From: Podocnemis expansa
Lineage: Eukaryota > Chordata > Testudines > Podocnemididae
DNA: 64,000 bases
Reading direction: 5' to 3'
NCBI GenBank assembly: GCA_007922195.1
Contig: ML682028.1
Coordinates: forward strand, 19,064,366 to 19,128,365
Positions 12,381 through 22,475 of the stretch are shown here, piece after piece; positions within the stretch are counted from its first letter, which is position 1, and every line of letters starts with the position of its first letter. The notes under the pieces were generated by a model. That model worked only from the letters and a program-made list of their open reading frames with translations. It searched no databases and was not told the DNA's origin. A program made the position numbers and the translations under genes.

Positions 12381-13374
12381 TGAAATGTGTACAGTGCTGA
12401 ATTTGTGCCAGGGCTGAGCCCATGCACCCGGGACTTGCTCCATCAGTTATGAATGTTTTAAAAAAAAATTGCTTGAGCCCTGGAACCTAATTGCTTGAGT
12501 CCCAGTACCTCTTTCATTACAAATTAAGCATAGGAGATGTATGGAGCCCTTTGTTTTTCTCTTTTTTTCCTCCCAATTCATTTGCAACCAAGTAGTCTGT
12601 ATATCTGCCTGTCTAGCTGACAGCTGCAAGAATTAAATTGTTCTACAAACTATATTAACATGTACTAAAGACACACATCACCCAAATCTGTTTGTGTTAT
12701 ATTCTTCTTTTTTATTGTGTTTAATTAGGCAAGGCACCTTTCTGCTTGTTAAACAATTTATTCCCATTTGTCTGTAGCTTGAAACAGGGTGGCCCATGCC
12801 ATCAGCTTGGTGTCAGTTTCTCAAGAACAAAATAACACACTCAGGATTTGGCTGTCTAAGTGGTTTACTTTTTTCTTAAAAAAAAAAAAAAAAAAATCTC
12901 AAATGCAAACATTTATTTCCTTGTAGCACTTGGAGGCAAGGGCCTGACCTGCCCTTGGGGTTCTGTGAAAGCACCAAGGAACTTCTCTATTTCAGTCTTC
13001 CCTAGCTCTGTCCTTAGGGAGATGCAGGCCAGGCTTTTTAACTGCCCTGCTTGGTCTTGCTTGGTTAGTATTTCCCCCAGGCCCTTCTAGCCTCTGGAGG
13101 AGTGTCTTGTTGGCAATCTGGTCTGAACAAATTTTCCTCCAGCAAAGAGAGGGTATCAGGACATGAATGCCACCCATGGAGAAGGCCTGATACACCATGT
13201 CACAGTCACGATCCAGATGAAAATGACCATGCAGCTTGCTGTTAATTGTTTCAGTGGAAACTACTGGTTTTATTTTCCTTTATGATATTGCTTGGTAAAT
13301 GTGAGTTTTAAAATAATTTCAGTGGATGATACAATTTTTTATTCTTTAGCTCTCATATAGTATTTTTGTCTATA
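12381..13374. other. No gene; poly(A) run at about 12879-12896
   Basis: Apart from an 18-bp adenine run I see nothing recognisable. The A run is not preceded by an identifiable SINE or LINE body. Confidence 0.45.
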
Positions 13375-13556
13375 GGGCTCAAAGCATGTTACAAAAGAAG
13401 GTGCATATGATTAACCCGCTTTCTCAGGTGGGGAAGGCTAGGCACAGAAGTGATGTAGTTACGGGGGGGGTCACTTGGCATGTCAGTGTCTAAACCAGGC
13501 CCTTCCCTTTCCCCCTTTGTGCTCTGTCCACTGGACTACAGTGCTGATACGTGACT
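13375..13556 (-). repeat. MIR-like SINE
   Basis: 'ctcaaagcatgttacaaaag', 'aacccgctttctcaggtggg' and 'gcccttccctttcccccttt' then 'ctgtccactggactacagtg' are the tail-to-head order of the SINE on the minus strand ('tagtgcactgga' head at the right). Confidence 0.6.
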
Positions 13557-15407
13557 GGCTCTAGACTGGTGCTGAAACACACCTGCTGTTTTGCTGAATG
13601 TGTCAGGGATAAACTGGCCTGTCTTTCACTGCAATGGACAGCTGCAGCAGAGTGTGCAGGGGAGAGCTAGATCATTGTGGTAGTTTCCAAAGGGGTGTGG
13701 ACTCTGAGAAAATGAAGCGCCACCTGGATTCAGTTGGGGACGAGTGAGAACAATAGCGTTAATCGGTTTCTTCCGTGTGAATGAGATGCAGTGGACGTTG
13801 GACAGGCCTTGGTGGTGTCCCAAAAAGAATATTTGTTTCCTTATTCATAAGGGTGCCTTTTTAGAGTCTCGTTGTTAGCTTCCAGCACCGTATTAGTTCT
13901 CACAGGCGAGCCAGCCTGCCCTATGGTCAGAGAGGCCTCAGTTCCCCTGCTGAAGGCTGACTGGCTAATTAACTACACATCCCCAGTCAGGCCCAGAGGG
14001 CTGACGAACCGTTTAGCATCAGCTATGGGTTATTAAAAAAGGCACAGGAAGGGAAAGGGGGAGAAAGGATTTGTGTTCACTGAGTTCACTGGTCCTTCAA
14101 GGAAGGAAGATCTCTGTTTCTATCTGGAGCCTTTGAGAAAGGGCTAAAGGGCAAGAAACACTTAGCTGCATAGCTCTATATTAGTGTGGGTGATGAGAAT
14201 ATAAATATTGTCACACTAAATTGCCATTTGCTATGGAATCCAGCTGACAGATATCTGGGGCATCAGTGACTGGGGACAGAGCATGTCCTTTTGCAGGGCC
14301 AGGTAACATCCTCCGTCCATGTCTACTAATTTTGGCCCACTTCTTGCAAGCTGCTGTGCAAGGATGACATTTTGTGCTTATGAAGAGCCCCACAATCTTC
14401 CCAGATGTTTCTCATCATAAATTGAATGTGTGGAAGGAGAAAAGCCCCGCACGTGTCTCAAGAAATCCTACATTTCTAAATTGTTTCAAATCTTGTCAGT
14501 TCATGTCATCCCAATTCTCAGACTCCTTTCATCACGTTAAAGTTAGGGCTGTATCACGTTCTCAAGTGACCGCAGAGACCCTGGGAGGTATGTAAAGTTC
14601 TGGCTGTGCGCTTAAACCATACTGAAGTACTTCACCTTTGTGTGTGATAGTTTTCATGTGTCCCTTCCTGGTGTTATTTATTGTTTTACATTATTTATAA
14701 CTCCTTTAGCATAGAAATAAGTAGAACTGCAAGAAGACAGCAACAAGAAAAAAGTCATCTGGGTAAAATTCACCCCTCTGCAGAGGGCCAGTGGAAGTAG
14801 TATGCATTGTTTTAATGTGGGACATATGTGGTACACAAGCATTGAGCCATCTATTTGCATAGGAGTCAGTTTCATGCTTTAGTGAACGTTCTTCCATATA
14901 GAAACCACTGATCTGCTTTCCTGGTATTTGCGACTCCCTTTTCTGTGCTTATTCCCCAACCGATTCAGATGAGCAAGATTGCATTGGCAGGAACATTTCC
15001 GGGAAAGCAAAAGCACAGCGTGCACTTGTGCGAATAAATATTCACAAGAGGATTTACGTTGAAAGTACTTGCACGGCCATTTTGGAACTCTCTTCTTATT
15101 ACTCACCGGATAGACCTGTTGAGTGTTTATGAGTGTTTGCGGGCAACTAGCAACCAGGGAAAGTTGGGGAAACTCTTAACTGATCAAGTTCTGAGCACCA
15201 CGTCTGTTACAGAAATGAACATATGCGGTGTGGGTGAGTAATTGGCTGCCACGAATAGCAAAAACTTGTAGTAACTGGCTTGTTTGTAACAACCACAATA
15301 GCATAACATTGTTGTATGAAAACTTCTGTTAAAGCAAGTGAGTGCAAAATTCTTTCCTCTTTTAGTTATATTTCAAGGCTTTGGTCTTTGAATCTGCTTG
15401 CCCATCA
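13557..15407. other. No recognisable feature
   Basis: No supported gene or repeat. All open frames are 60-75 codons, overlap on both strands and lack motifs. Confidence 0.45.
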
Positions 15408-15992
15408 CTGAAGTCTAGGAAAAACAAACAAACAATGAGTCCTATGGCACTTAAAGACTAACAAATATATGTATTGCATAAGCTTTCGTGGGACAAAATC
15501 CCACTTTGTCAGATCCTTTGAAGATGAGGGAACGTCCAGAATGGGAGGAAATAAATGCAGGGGAGTGTAAGTCATGGGAACAGGTCACACTGTAACAGCA
15601 AATCAATGCAGTAGTTTAGGTTCAAACACTGGGGAACAGCATACAGATGGAGAGGAGGTCAAATAAGCTGTTATAATGAGAGAAAAATCCAATGTCCCTA
15701 GTAAGTCCTGAAGTAATGGAAGCAAATTTGCAAATAAATTCAATTTTAGCAGTTTCTCTTTGATGCCTTGATTTAGTATTCTTCTGAAGTCTATCTAGGG
15801 TAGTTTTAGGAAGGCAGCTACTGGAGAGACATAGAAGCCTGAAACTGGGACTTGACAGGTTTAAGAGAAGTTTTCCAATAGGATGAGCTAAAGTGGGAGT
15901 GCAAAACGCATGCAGCTGAGATGGTGTTGCAGACAGTGTGTCACAGATAAAGTCGCCAATGGGAGGCCGCATCTTTAGGATAAAATCTAGAG
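15408..15992 (-). mobile_element. Long copy of the palindromic family (retroelement-like)
   Basis: On the minus strand this ends in 'atatttgttagtctttaagt' and 'gccataggactcattgtttg', preceded by 'gtgggattttgtcccacgaa', the hammerhead-like stem II plus GAAA. Unlike the short copies it carries several hundred bases of upstream body. About 165 bp of that body (roughly 15530-15710) aligns by eye with 57255-57448. The body is open in one minus-strand frame, with a stretch 'SGLTRDIGFFSHYN' echoed as 'SGLNRAFGFFSHYN' in the other copy. 'ctgaagtcta' occurs at 15408-15417 and 15783-15792 and could be a target duplication, but the right limit is uncertain because similar DNA seems to run on to the hAT insertion at 15993. 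Confidence 0.6.
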
Positions 15993-16187
15993 CAATGGTT
16001 TTCAATCCTAGGGTCAGAACCCAGTACTGGGTCACAGATCCTCAGGCACTGGGTCACGGCACCCCCTGCTGCTGCTGCAAAAAGACTGTAATGCATTGCT
16101 CAAAGATGTAGTTGTTGGGTTGTGGGTATAAATGATTTTTTTCAGCTGGGTCCCAAGAAAAAAAGTTTGAAAGCCACTGGTTTAGAC
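15985..16187. mobile_element. hAT-type MITE with 8-bp TSD
   Basis: Termini 'caatggttttcaa' (15993) and 'tttgaaagccactg' (ending at 16179) are imperfect inverted repeats of the hAT 'CAGTGGTTTTCAAA' type. Flanking 8-mers 'atctagag' and 'gtttagac' fit the preferred nTCTAGAn hAT target with changes. The inside contains 'gacccagtactgggtcac..cactgggtcacgg' and 'gctgctgctgc', as in the common sauropsid non-autonomous element. No transposase. Confidence 0.75.
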
Positions 16188-17770
16188 TTACTGCTGAAGT
16201 CAGTGAAGGTAGAGGAGATTTAGATTATTGTAGCTCAGGTGATAGTTTGGCCCTGTATCTATTTTCTCTCTCTCTTTCCCTATTTTTCATTGTATCTTCC
16301 TGTTTTTCCTGCTGCCACCTCCTTCAACCTTTCAGTATTAACTTTTCATGACTGCTGGATGCTGAACCAGGACAAAGTATGCTACTCACTACTGACACCA
16401 ATTTTTGGACCAACTTACAAATTCCTCCCAGGTATCACTGATTTGTGACTTCTTATGTTACTGGTGAATTTGAGCAGAGAGACTTGGATCCGTCTGGTAA
16501 AGAGTCAAATAAGTATTCAGACTTCTGGTTCCTTATCCAGAGAGAATCAGATCTCCGATCCTTTGGAAGTTCTCAGCACCACATGCATAGCCACTAGTTT
16601 TCACACTGCTGATCCCTGCAGTGAAATATTGGTTGTAATGCAAAGTTCATTTTCTGTCTAATGTGTCAGCTGCAATATAGTGATCAAAATAATATTGCTG
16701 TGTGAGGTGAAATAAACTGTCTGACTTTGCAAATGGAAATCACCCTGATAACTGATTAGTGGAGTGGAGTATATGCTGAATGCTTTGGCAACTCTGATTC
16801 TAGCAACACAATTAGCTATCCAGGACAGTCTAATCATCTGGGACTAGCACCTGTACTTTCACTTACAGTGCATGATTTAATGTGTGCCTGGCATCCGCTG
16901 GGCTACCGCACTCTGCCCTCTGGTGTCCAGATGAGAGATGATGACTAGAGATAATGGAATCCTTTTCTCTAATAGAAGCAGTTTTGGAAAGTCAGCAACT
17001 GCCTTCGTAAACAAGAGCGACCTGTCACAATGAACCATATGCTGATTTAAGATTTTTTCCAGTCTTTCATAAAGCCCAATGACTTTAAATACTTTCACAT
17101 ACTAAATAATACTAAATAAGTCTGTGGCGCAAAGCTGAAATGCAAACAGGTTTCATCTGTCAGAATACCAGCAGCTGTACTATGTAGCTCAGGGTAGATG
17201 CCTTGGGTGGGGACAACAACTGGGTATGTTTAAAGAAGTGATGCATGTAGGTTTTAGAGCAGTGGAATAGAGGAACAGTCAGCCTGATGAGGAGAGTACC
17301 CACTGGCCAGCCCCTAGTTATATTGACCCTTCAGGTCTTGCCTATCCACATGCAGGTCTTTGGAGATTCTCTCGTCTAAAATTTCTGTATTTCCAGACCA
17401 ATAGATATAATGTTACTGTCCTCATAAGCATCAGTTTTACTGACAGTGTTTGGAAATTCTCTTTGTCATCCAAGTTTTCACAGTGTAAGTGGAAAGAAAC
17501 CAAATATTTTAATAGAATGAACTGGGGGACAGGAACACCACTTTGATCTTTTTTAAAAAATCTTTTCTTGTTTGTTAGTTGAGTACATTTAATGCATTAT
17601 GTTGTGTCTGTCAAAGAACATGTTTAACAGCAGTTTTACTTCTCTTCCTGTACCTGGCTATCTAATGAAGTTTCATGGCATGTCCTAATTTCCATGGCAA
17701 CAAGCTGTTGTGAAGGTGCAACTCAAGGTGTTTACAGTGAAAGCAAAAAGCAGCTTGAGAATAGTGCCAC
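16188..17770. other. No recognisable feature
   Basis: No supported gene or repeat family. Frames are 68-73 codons and unstructured. Confidence 0.45.
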
Positions 17771-17781
17771 CTATTTGATCC

Positions 17782-18046
17782 ATGGTGGCAAGGATATTTA
17801 AGAAACAAACCAAGACCAAAATAAAGAAATCATTTAGTTCCTCTGCTATTTCTACATTTTCTGTTATTGTTTTTTTATCTATTTATTGGATAATGGTCCT
17901 ATCCTGTTCTTGGTCTTCCTCTTGTTTTCTTATGTATTTGAAAAATGCTTTCTTGTTACCCTGTTTGCCTTCAGCTAGTTTGATGTCAGATTATGCCTTG
18001 GTCTTTCTGATTTTTGCCCCACATAATTGTATTATTTGTTTATATA
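17782..18046 (-). pseudogene. CR1 ORF2 fragment (reverse transcriptase polyprotein)
   Basis: Translating the minus strand gives 'GAKIRKTKA', a stop, then 'SDIKLAEGKQGNKKAFFKYI', followed by a degraded 'KQEEDQEQD' region. This matches the conserved linker between endonuclease and reverse transcriptase of CR1-type non-LTR retrotransposons, where a GNKKxFYKYI block is characteristic. The internal stop and short length show a dead 5'- and 3'-truncated piece. It would normally encode the target-primed reverse transcription enzyme. Confidence 0.75.
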
Positions 18047-18047
18047 T

Positions 18048-18106
18048 AAGTGCAGGGGACTGGACATGATGTCCTCTAATGGTTCTCTCCGGTTCTGATT
18101 CTCTGA
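18048..18106 (+). mobile_element. CR1 3' terminus, opposite strand
   Basis: 'gtgcaggggactggacatga', 'tgtcctctaatggttctctc' and 'cggttctgattctctgatat' match the last bases of CR1 on the plus strand, ending in ATTCT(A/C)TG-like repeats. It abuts the minus-strand ORF2 fragment, so the two pieces are separate insertions or a rearrangement. Confidence 0.7.
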
Positions 18107-18234
18107 TATTTTATATCGCTGATTTCTTTTAGTAAACGTTTGTTGCGATAATGGCAGGAGGAGCTGTGTTTAAATATCTCATGGCATGAAGAGGTCCTTA
18201 TGGTTAAGAGGCTGACCAAATAATCGGGAAATTT

Positions 18235-18345
18235 TCATTGAATTCCTTGTTCTGTCAGAGTCCCTGTGCAAATCAGTTAACTGGTTTGGTCTCCAGCTCC
18301 CCATCTGTAAAATAGGGATAATTTTTTTCATCTTGAAAGGGAATT
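18235..18345 (+). repeat. MIR-like SINE fragment
   Basis: 'tgtgcaaatcagttaactgg' and 'ctccagctccccatctgtaa' with 'aatagggataat' form the CORE and tail of the SINE. The head is not clear. Confidence 0.55.
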
Positions 18346-18364
18346 TAAAGGTAAATGTGGGAAT

Positions 18365-18657
18365 GTGCAAAGTGTCCACATAGTGTAGCAATGGTATACT
18401 CCTGTCCTGCAGGCCATGGCTGGCCCAAGTCAGTTGACTCAGGCTCCTGACACTCCCAGGGTTCAGACTAAGAGGATGTTTTAATTGCAGTGTAGACGCT
18501 GGCTCCCAGGCTCTGGAACCCCACAAGATAGGGAGGGACCCCAAAGTCTGGGCTCCAGCCTGAGCTCAAACTTCTACACCACAGTTAAACAGCCCTTCAG
18601 CCCAAGACTTGAGATCCTGAGTCAGTTCATTCAAGACAGCCACAGTGTAGATACCTA
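18365..18657. mobile_element. MITE(s) with TGTCTACACTG-type termini
   Basis: Blocks 'ggcccaagtcagttgactca', 'ggctcctgacactcccaggg' and 'attgcagtgtagacgctggc' are followed by a second set, 'gagctcaaacttctacacca' and 'gacttgagatcctgagtcag', with right end 'cacagtgtagatacc'. The inverted arms and the 'GTGTAGA' termini identify a non-autonomous DNA transposon. Two overlapping copies may be present. Confidence 0.6.
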
Positions 18658-18659
18658 AA

Positions 18660-20310
18660 TGGACATATACTATCTCAGATTTCTCTGGCTTGTCAGTTGC
18701 TGTTGATAGATTATTTCATGTTGGCACAGCAAAGAATCTTAGCCATTATTCTTAAAAACCCCCAAACCGCCCAACCAATAACCTGTGTAAATGTCTGTTA
18801 TTTCCTCTTTATATCATCTACTAAGTAAGATGGATAATCTTCCAAGTCAATATAAAAGATCAGAAATATTCCATTGTGTGCTTGTTGGAAGAAATAGAGT
18901 TGGGAGAAGCTTTGGAAAAGTAACCAACCAGCTTCTATTCAGATGCATTTTCAGCACTCTTGTTTTGTAAAGATGTACAGTAATTTATTCCAAGAGTCCT
19001 GTGAAGATCAGCTATCCTGTGAGTTTGTTGATTTATAAGTAGCAAAGAGCAAATTTCTGGATGCTTATCTGACTCAGACTTGGCTTTGGTCTCTCCATCC
19101 CTAGCTATAAATTAACAGATTAAACTTGAAGGATAGTTAATCGTTGTAGCACTTTTGGAAGAAAACGCTACCTAGGTTTATTTTCAAAAAATGCTGACAC
19201 CCACAGATTAGAAATATCATAGTGGACTTTGGCTGGTCACATTATGAAAGCTTCAGTACTCCAATGTGTTCTGGGCAAAATGAGTCAGACCACCATGAGC
19301 TGAGTGTACTTTAATTATATCCTAGTGCAATGCGCGTATGCCATCAATGCTAAACTGTTGTGCAATGCTGTGAGGGTATGGTCTACTGGGTGGGCTTTTC
19401 TTTGTGATCATATTGGAAAGAAGTGGAACTCAGATACCTGCCATAAGAATGCTCTTCTTTTGCCTTCCAAGATCTGCTGCTAAAAAAGAAGGAGAGAAGA
19501 TTCAGTGTTTTTGGAGTGTGTTAAGGCCATGTGTATCTGGCTGGATTTATTTAAGCCTCTATGTGTTGGAAGAATGTATGTAAAGTAAAATAAACATTGA
19601 CTGAGGCATTTTGCAGAGCTTGGTGCAATTTTGCCTGACTTTTTGGGAAGGGTGATGACTTTGGATGAAGGATTATAATAAGCAATGTGGTTCCCTTTGA
19701 GTTTACTCCAGCTTCTGAGACTGATGTCCAGAGAGAATGTGCTGAGTTCAGCCAAAAGAAGGTGTAAATGGACCAGAAATGTATCCAACTTCAGGCTTAA
19801 TCCACACAGGTAAACTTCCATACCCATGCTGAGCCCCACTTAACCTCAGTGGAGATATGCTGGAGCAAGGGTCTGCCTATCGTGCTCTTACTGCAGGACT
19901 GATCTTTGTTCATTCCCGTTTTACCCATAGCAGACCTGCTGGCACAAACTAGGGCTCCTAATCTATTTTATGGTGGAGGATGTTGGCAGCTGAAATTAAG
20001 TGTGAGTTTGGTCTCTGTGTGATCACTGAAGCTGATGGGTATGCTAGCCACATTTGATTCTGGCTAACTGAAAGAAGCAATTAAGCTCCTTGATGGAATA
20101 AGAAAGCAGAAGGAATGGAAGCCACCACCCAAAGCACATGGAAGGACTGAGCAAGAACCAAATCAAAGGGAAAAAAAGAAGAGTTCCTGGGAACTCGTTG
20201 CAGATACAGGGGCTAAAGCATTCATTGGTCTGCATTTGTATATCTGAAGCAGAAAACAGCCAGAAAAGTGAGGAGAAAGCCATACAAGTACCAGTGGCAT
20301 GGCTCTGAAA
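18660..20310. other. No recognisable feature
   Basis: No supported gene. The 119-codon minus-strand frame near 19.5-19.8 kb has no domain I know and overlaps fragments resembling dispersed 'cttaacctcagtgga' repeats. Confidence 0.4.
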
Positions 20311-20313
20311 GAC

Positions 20314-20485
20314 TATGTCTACACTAGGGGTTTAAGTTGACTTAAGCAAAGCCCAGGCTATATTTGGAATTTATTAAGGCAACTTCAGAGTTTGCTTAAG
20401 TAGAGATGATAACTCTCACTTGTAACGTTGACTTGATTTTTAAGTTGACATTTTTAAGCCAAGTTAAGCCAATGTAGCCTGGCGT
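20314..20485. mobile_element. MITE-like left terminus flanking the Myb/SANT relic
   Basis: 'ctatgtctacactaggggtt' followed by 'taagttgacttaagcaa' and 'taacgttgacttgattttta', 'agttgacatttttaagccaa' is the terminus and subterminal pattern of the 'GTCTACAC' MITE superfamily. Related ends ('gccagtgtggacatgag' and 'gtgcggacgctctacgctgg') occur at 21704-21765, beyond the Myb/SANT relic. The intervening 1.2 kb may therefore be internal to a larger transposon; that is inference. Confidence 0.5.
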
Positions 20486-20638
20486 TAGACTTCAGTCAAT
20501 TTAATTTGCCTCCTGGCCACCTGGAAACATTCCTGACAAGCAAGAAGTGCCTGCCCTTCCCAATCCCAGGGCAGGATAAAGCCCTGCCCATGCTGCTCTA
20601 CAGCCAGAGCTAGCCAGGACTCTGGCAGTGGTGGAGGC

Positions 20639-21250
20639 ATGGCTGAGGGCAGACCCGGACAGGCCAGGAGGCAGGTCCCCTCCTGGACCCGCCAGGAGAT
20701 CCTAGATCTTCTGTCCGTGTGGGGGGATGAGGCCATACACTCTCAGCTCCAGGGCAGCCAGAGGAACAAGGAGGTGTATTGGTCCATCTTGGCATAGAGG
20801 GGCCATGGCTGCACCAACCAGCAGTTGTGTATGAAAATCAAGGACCTCTGTCAAGGCTACCACAGGGCCAAGGGGGCCATGTGGTGCTCGGGGGCAGTCA
20901 CCACTACCTGCCCCTATTGCAGCCAGCTGCACACCTTCCTGGGCCAGGAGGCTGATGATGTCCAGCCAGCCGGCACCATCGATGCTGCCGAGCCCCCCTC
21001 CCAGGACAATGAGCAGGAAGAGGGCTCGCTGGATGAGGATGTGGTGCTGAGCTGGACTGAGACCAGCATGCTGGCACAGGGCACCACACCAGCCCCAGAC
21101 AGTGCCAGCTTGGAGCTCATCCCAGAGACCCAGATGGAGGCTTCCCCCATCCCGCATGGGTGGACATTGCACCGGGAGCCTGGTGCACGTGCCATTGAGT
21201 GCTCCCTCCCTGAAGGCATGGTGGGGCAGGGACTGTTGGGGAAAGGGTAG
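20639..21250 (+). pseudogene. Myb/SANT-like (trihelix) DNA-binding protein relic
   Basis: From the ATG at 20639 the frame reads to TAG at 21248-21250 with a single in-frame TAG at 20795-20797 (codon 53). Residues about 16-52 ('SWTRQEILDLLSVWGDEAIH', then 'QLQGSQRNKEVYWSILA') and, after the stop, 'RGHGCTNQQLCMKIKDLCQ', 'GYHRAKGAMWCSG' and 'TTCPYCSQLHTFLG' reproduce the Myb_DNA-bind_4 pattern: W-x-x-QE-(V/I)-LDLL, WGDE-x-I, QCRxKIKxLxQxYxK, TCxxYxxLHxxLG. The acidic tail (EQEEGSLDEDVVLSW) is also typical. Such proteins are transposon-associated or domesticated DNA binders in reptiles. The stop, the loss of a residue or two at codon 53 and the cysteine changes point to a decayed copy. A downstream 'tctttctcag' at about 21325 could be an old 3' splice site. 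Confidence 0.75.
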
Positions 21251-21780
21251 GGAGGCAGGAATGGGCAGGTGGGAGGGAGAGGTGACAGCAACTGGAGGAA
21301 AGTGCTCTTTCTCATCTTTCTCAGGTGGTGGGAATAATTTGGTCCCACCAGTCTCTGCTGGTTTCCTGTGCCCAGATGCGTGGGTGCACGGAGGGCACCA
21401 TGTCCACACCAGTTGCCAGGGAGGGTGATGGGGTTGGCCTGCTGGCAGTTGCCCTGTGGCGCCTGCTCCAGAGCCAGAAGAGTCTGGGCAGTGCAGGGAG
21501 GGTGTGGAGTGCTGCACTGGCATGTTGCTGGGGCACGTCGGGGTCCTAGACCTCCTTGGGCTCCTTGTCACTGCACACAGTATGGAGGATGGTGTGGTCA
21601 CTTGCTTCCTATTGTAAAGGAGTGGCCGGGAGAGGGGGGCACTTCTGCTCAGGTGTACTGTGGGCCAGGTACCCACACTGCACCACTCCTAGGGCGACCT
21701 AGCAGCTGCCAGTGTGGACATGAGCAGTCTCCTGGCATTTTGAGTGCGGACGCTCTACGCTGGCTGAACAGCCTAAAGTA
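21251..21780. other. GC-rich 3' flank of the Myb/SANT relic
   Basis: GC-rich DNA continuing from the relic. It has no second domain that I can see. Between 21704 and 21775 are 'GTGTGGACATGAG' and 'GCGGACGCTCTACGCTGG' motifs like the ends of the MITE superfamily. The long antisense frame through 20702-21676 is a shadow of the same GC-rich DNA. Confidence 0.4.
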
Positions 21781-21981
21781 GGCCTTATTAAGCCGGTTTA
21801 ACTGAGCCAGACATTACCAAAAAGCGATTCTTTGTTGGCTGGAAAGGATGGTTGGGAATTGTGAGCAAGGACACTAAGTGCTGTGTTGTCCCTGCTGTGC
21901 TCAAGGAAACACAAAGTTGTTCTTGTTTTTTGTAAGTGAACAGGACTGCACCAAGGAAGTATTGGAATCTTGTTTCTCTAT

Positions 21982-22208
21982 GGGGGCTTGTCTAGATTTA
22001 AAACTTACAACAACACAGCTGTGCTGACCCACAGCTATAAGAGTACTTGCATAAACATGTTACATCGATGGGAGAAAGCATTTCCTGCAAACGTGGCACT
22101 GTCCGCACAAGTGCTTATGCCAACAAGATTTGTGTGCTTGGGTGTGGGTTTTATACAGCCCTGAGTGACAAAGTTTTGCTGGAATAAGTTCTAATATAGA
22201 GGAGGCTT
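21982..22208. mobile_element. MITE with GGGCTTGTCTA terminus
   Basis: Left end 'gggggcttgtctagatttaa' with 'aacttacaacaacacagctg'. The right side, 'gacaaagttttgctggaata' and 'agttctaatatagagg', forms an imperfect inverted repeat of the left ('cctctatattagaactt'). The internal 'cgcacaagtgcttatgcc' is typical of the family. About 225 bp, non-coding. Confidence 0.6.
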
Positions 22209-22317
22209 TAGTGAATCAACATAGTAAAGGTCTGCATATTTGGCTCACTGTGGAGGCTAGCAGGGGTACGAGTTTTATCTCTGGTTCTTATTCCTATGAC
22301 ATGTCTGCATACCTCAC

Positions 22318-22475
22318 AACATCCCTTCTATACAGGGGTGAGCTGAGTAACAGACTGACTAACCTCCCAAAGGTCAGACAGGAAATCTGCTGCAGAGCAG
22401 AGAATTGAACCTGGCTGTCCTGAATTTTAGCCAGTGTCCTCCCCAGAGAGCTGGCCTTCCTCTTTATGATAATGA
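22318..22475 (-). repeat. MIR-like SINE
   Basis: 'acaggggtgagctgagtaac', 'cccaaaggtcagacaggaaa' and 'gcagagcagagaattgaacc' then 'tggctgtcctgaattttagc' are the tail, CORE and tRNA-like head in inverted order. Confidence 0.65.

Noticed and set aside
15622..16035. 137-codon minus-strand frame as a host gene
   Set aside because: It runs across the retroelement body and into a separate hAT MITE, so it cannot be a host exon. Only the element part is meaningful.
20702..21676. Longest open frame in the window, 324 codons on the minus strand
   Set aside because: It lies antisense to the Myb/SANT relic in GC-rich DNA with few stops. The translation is rich in P, S and H and has no recognisable domain; the plus-strand frame explains the region.
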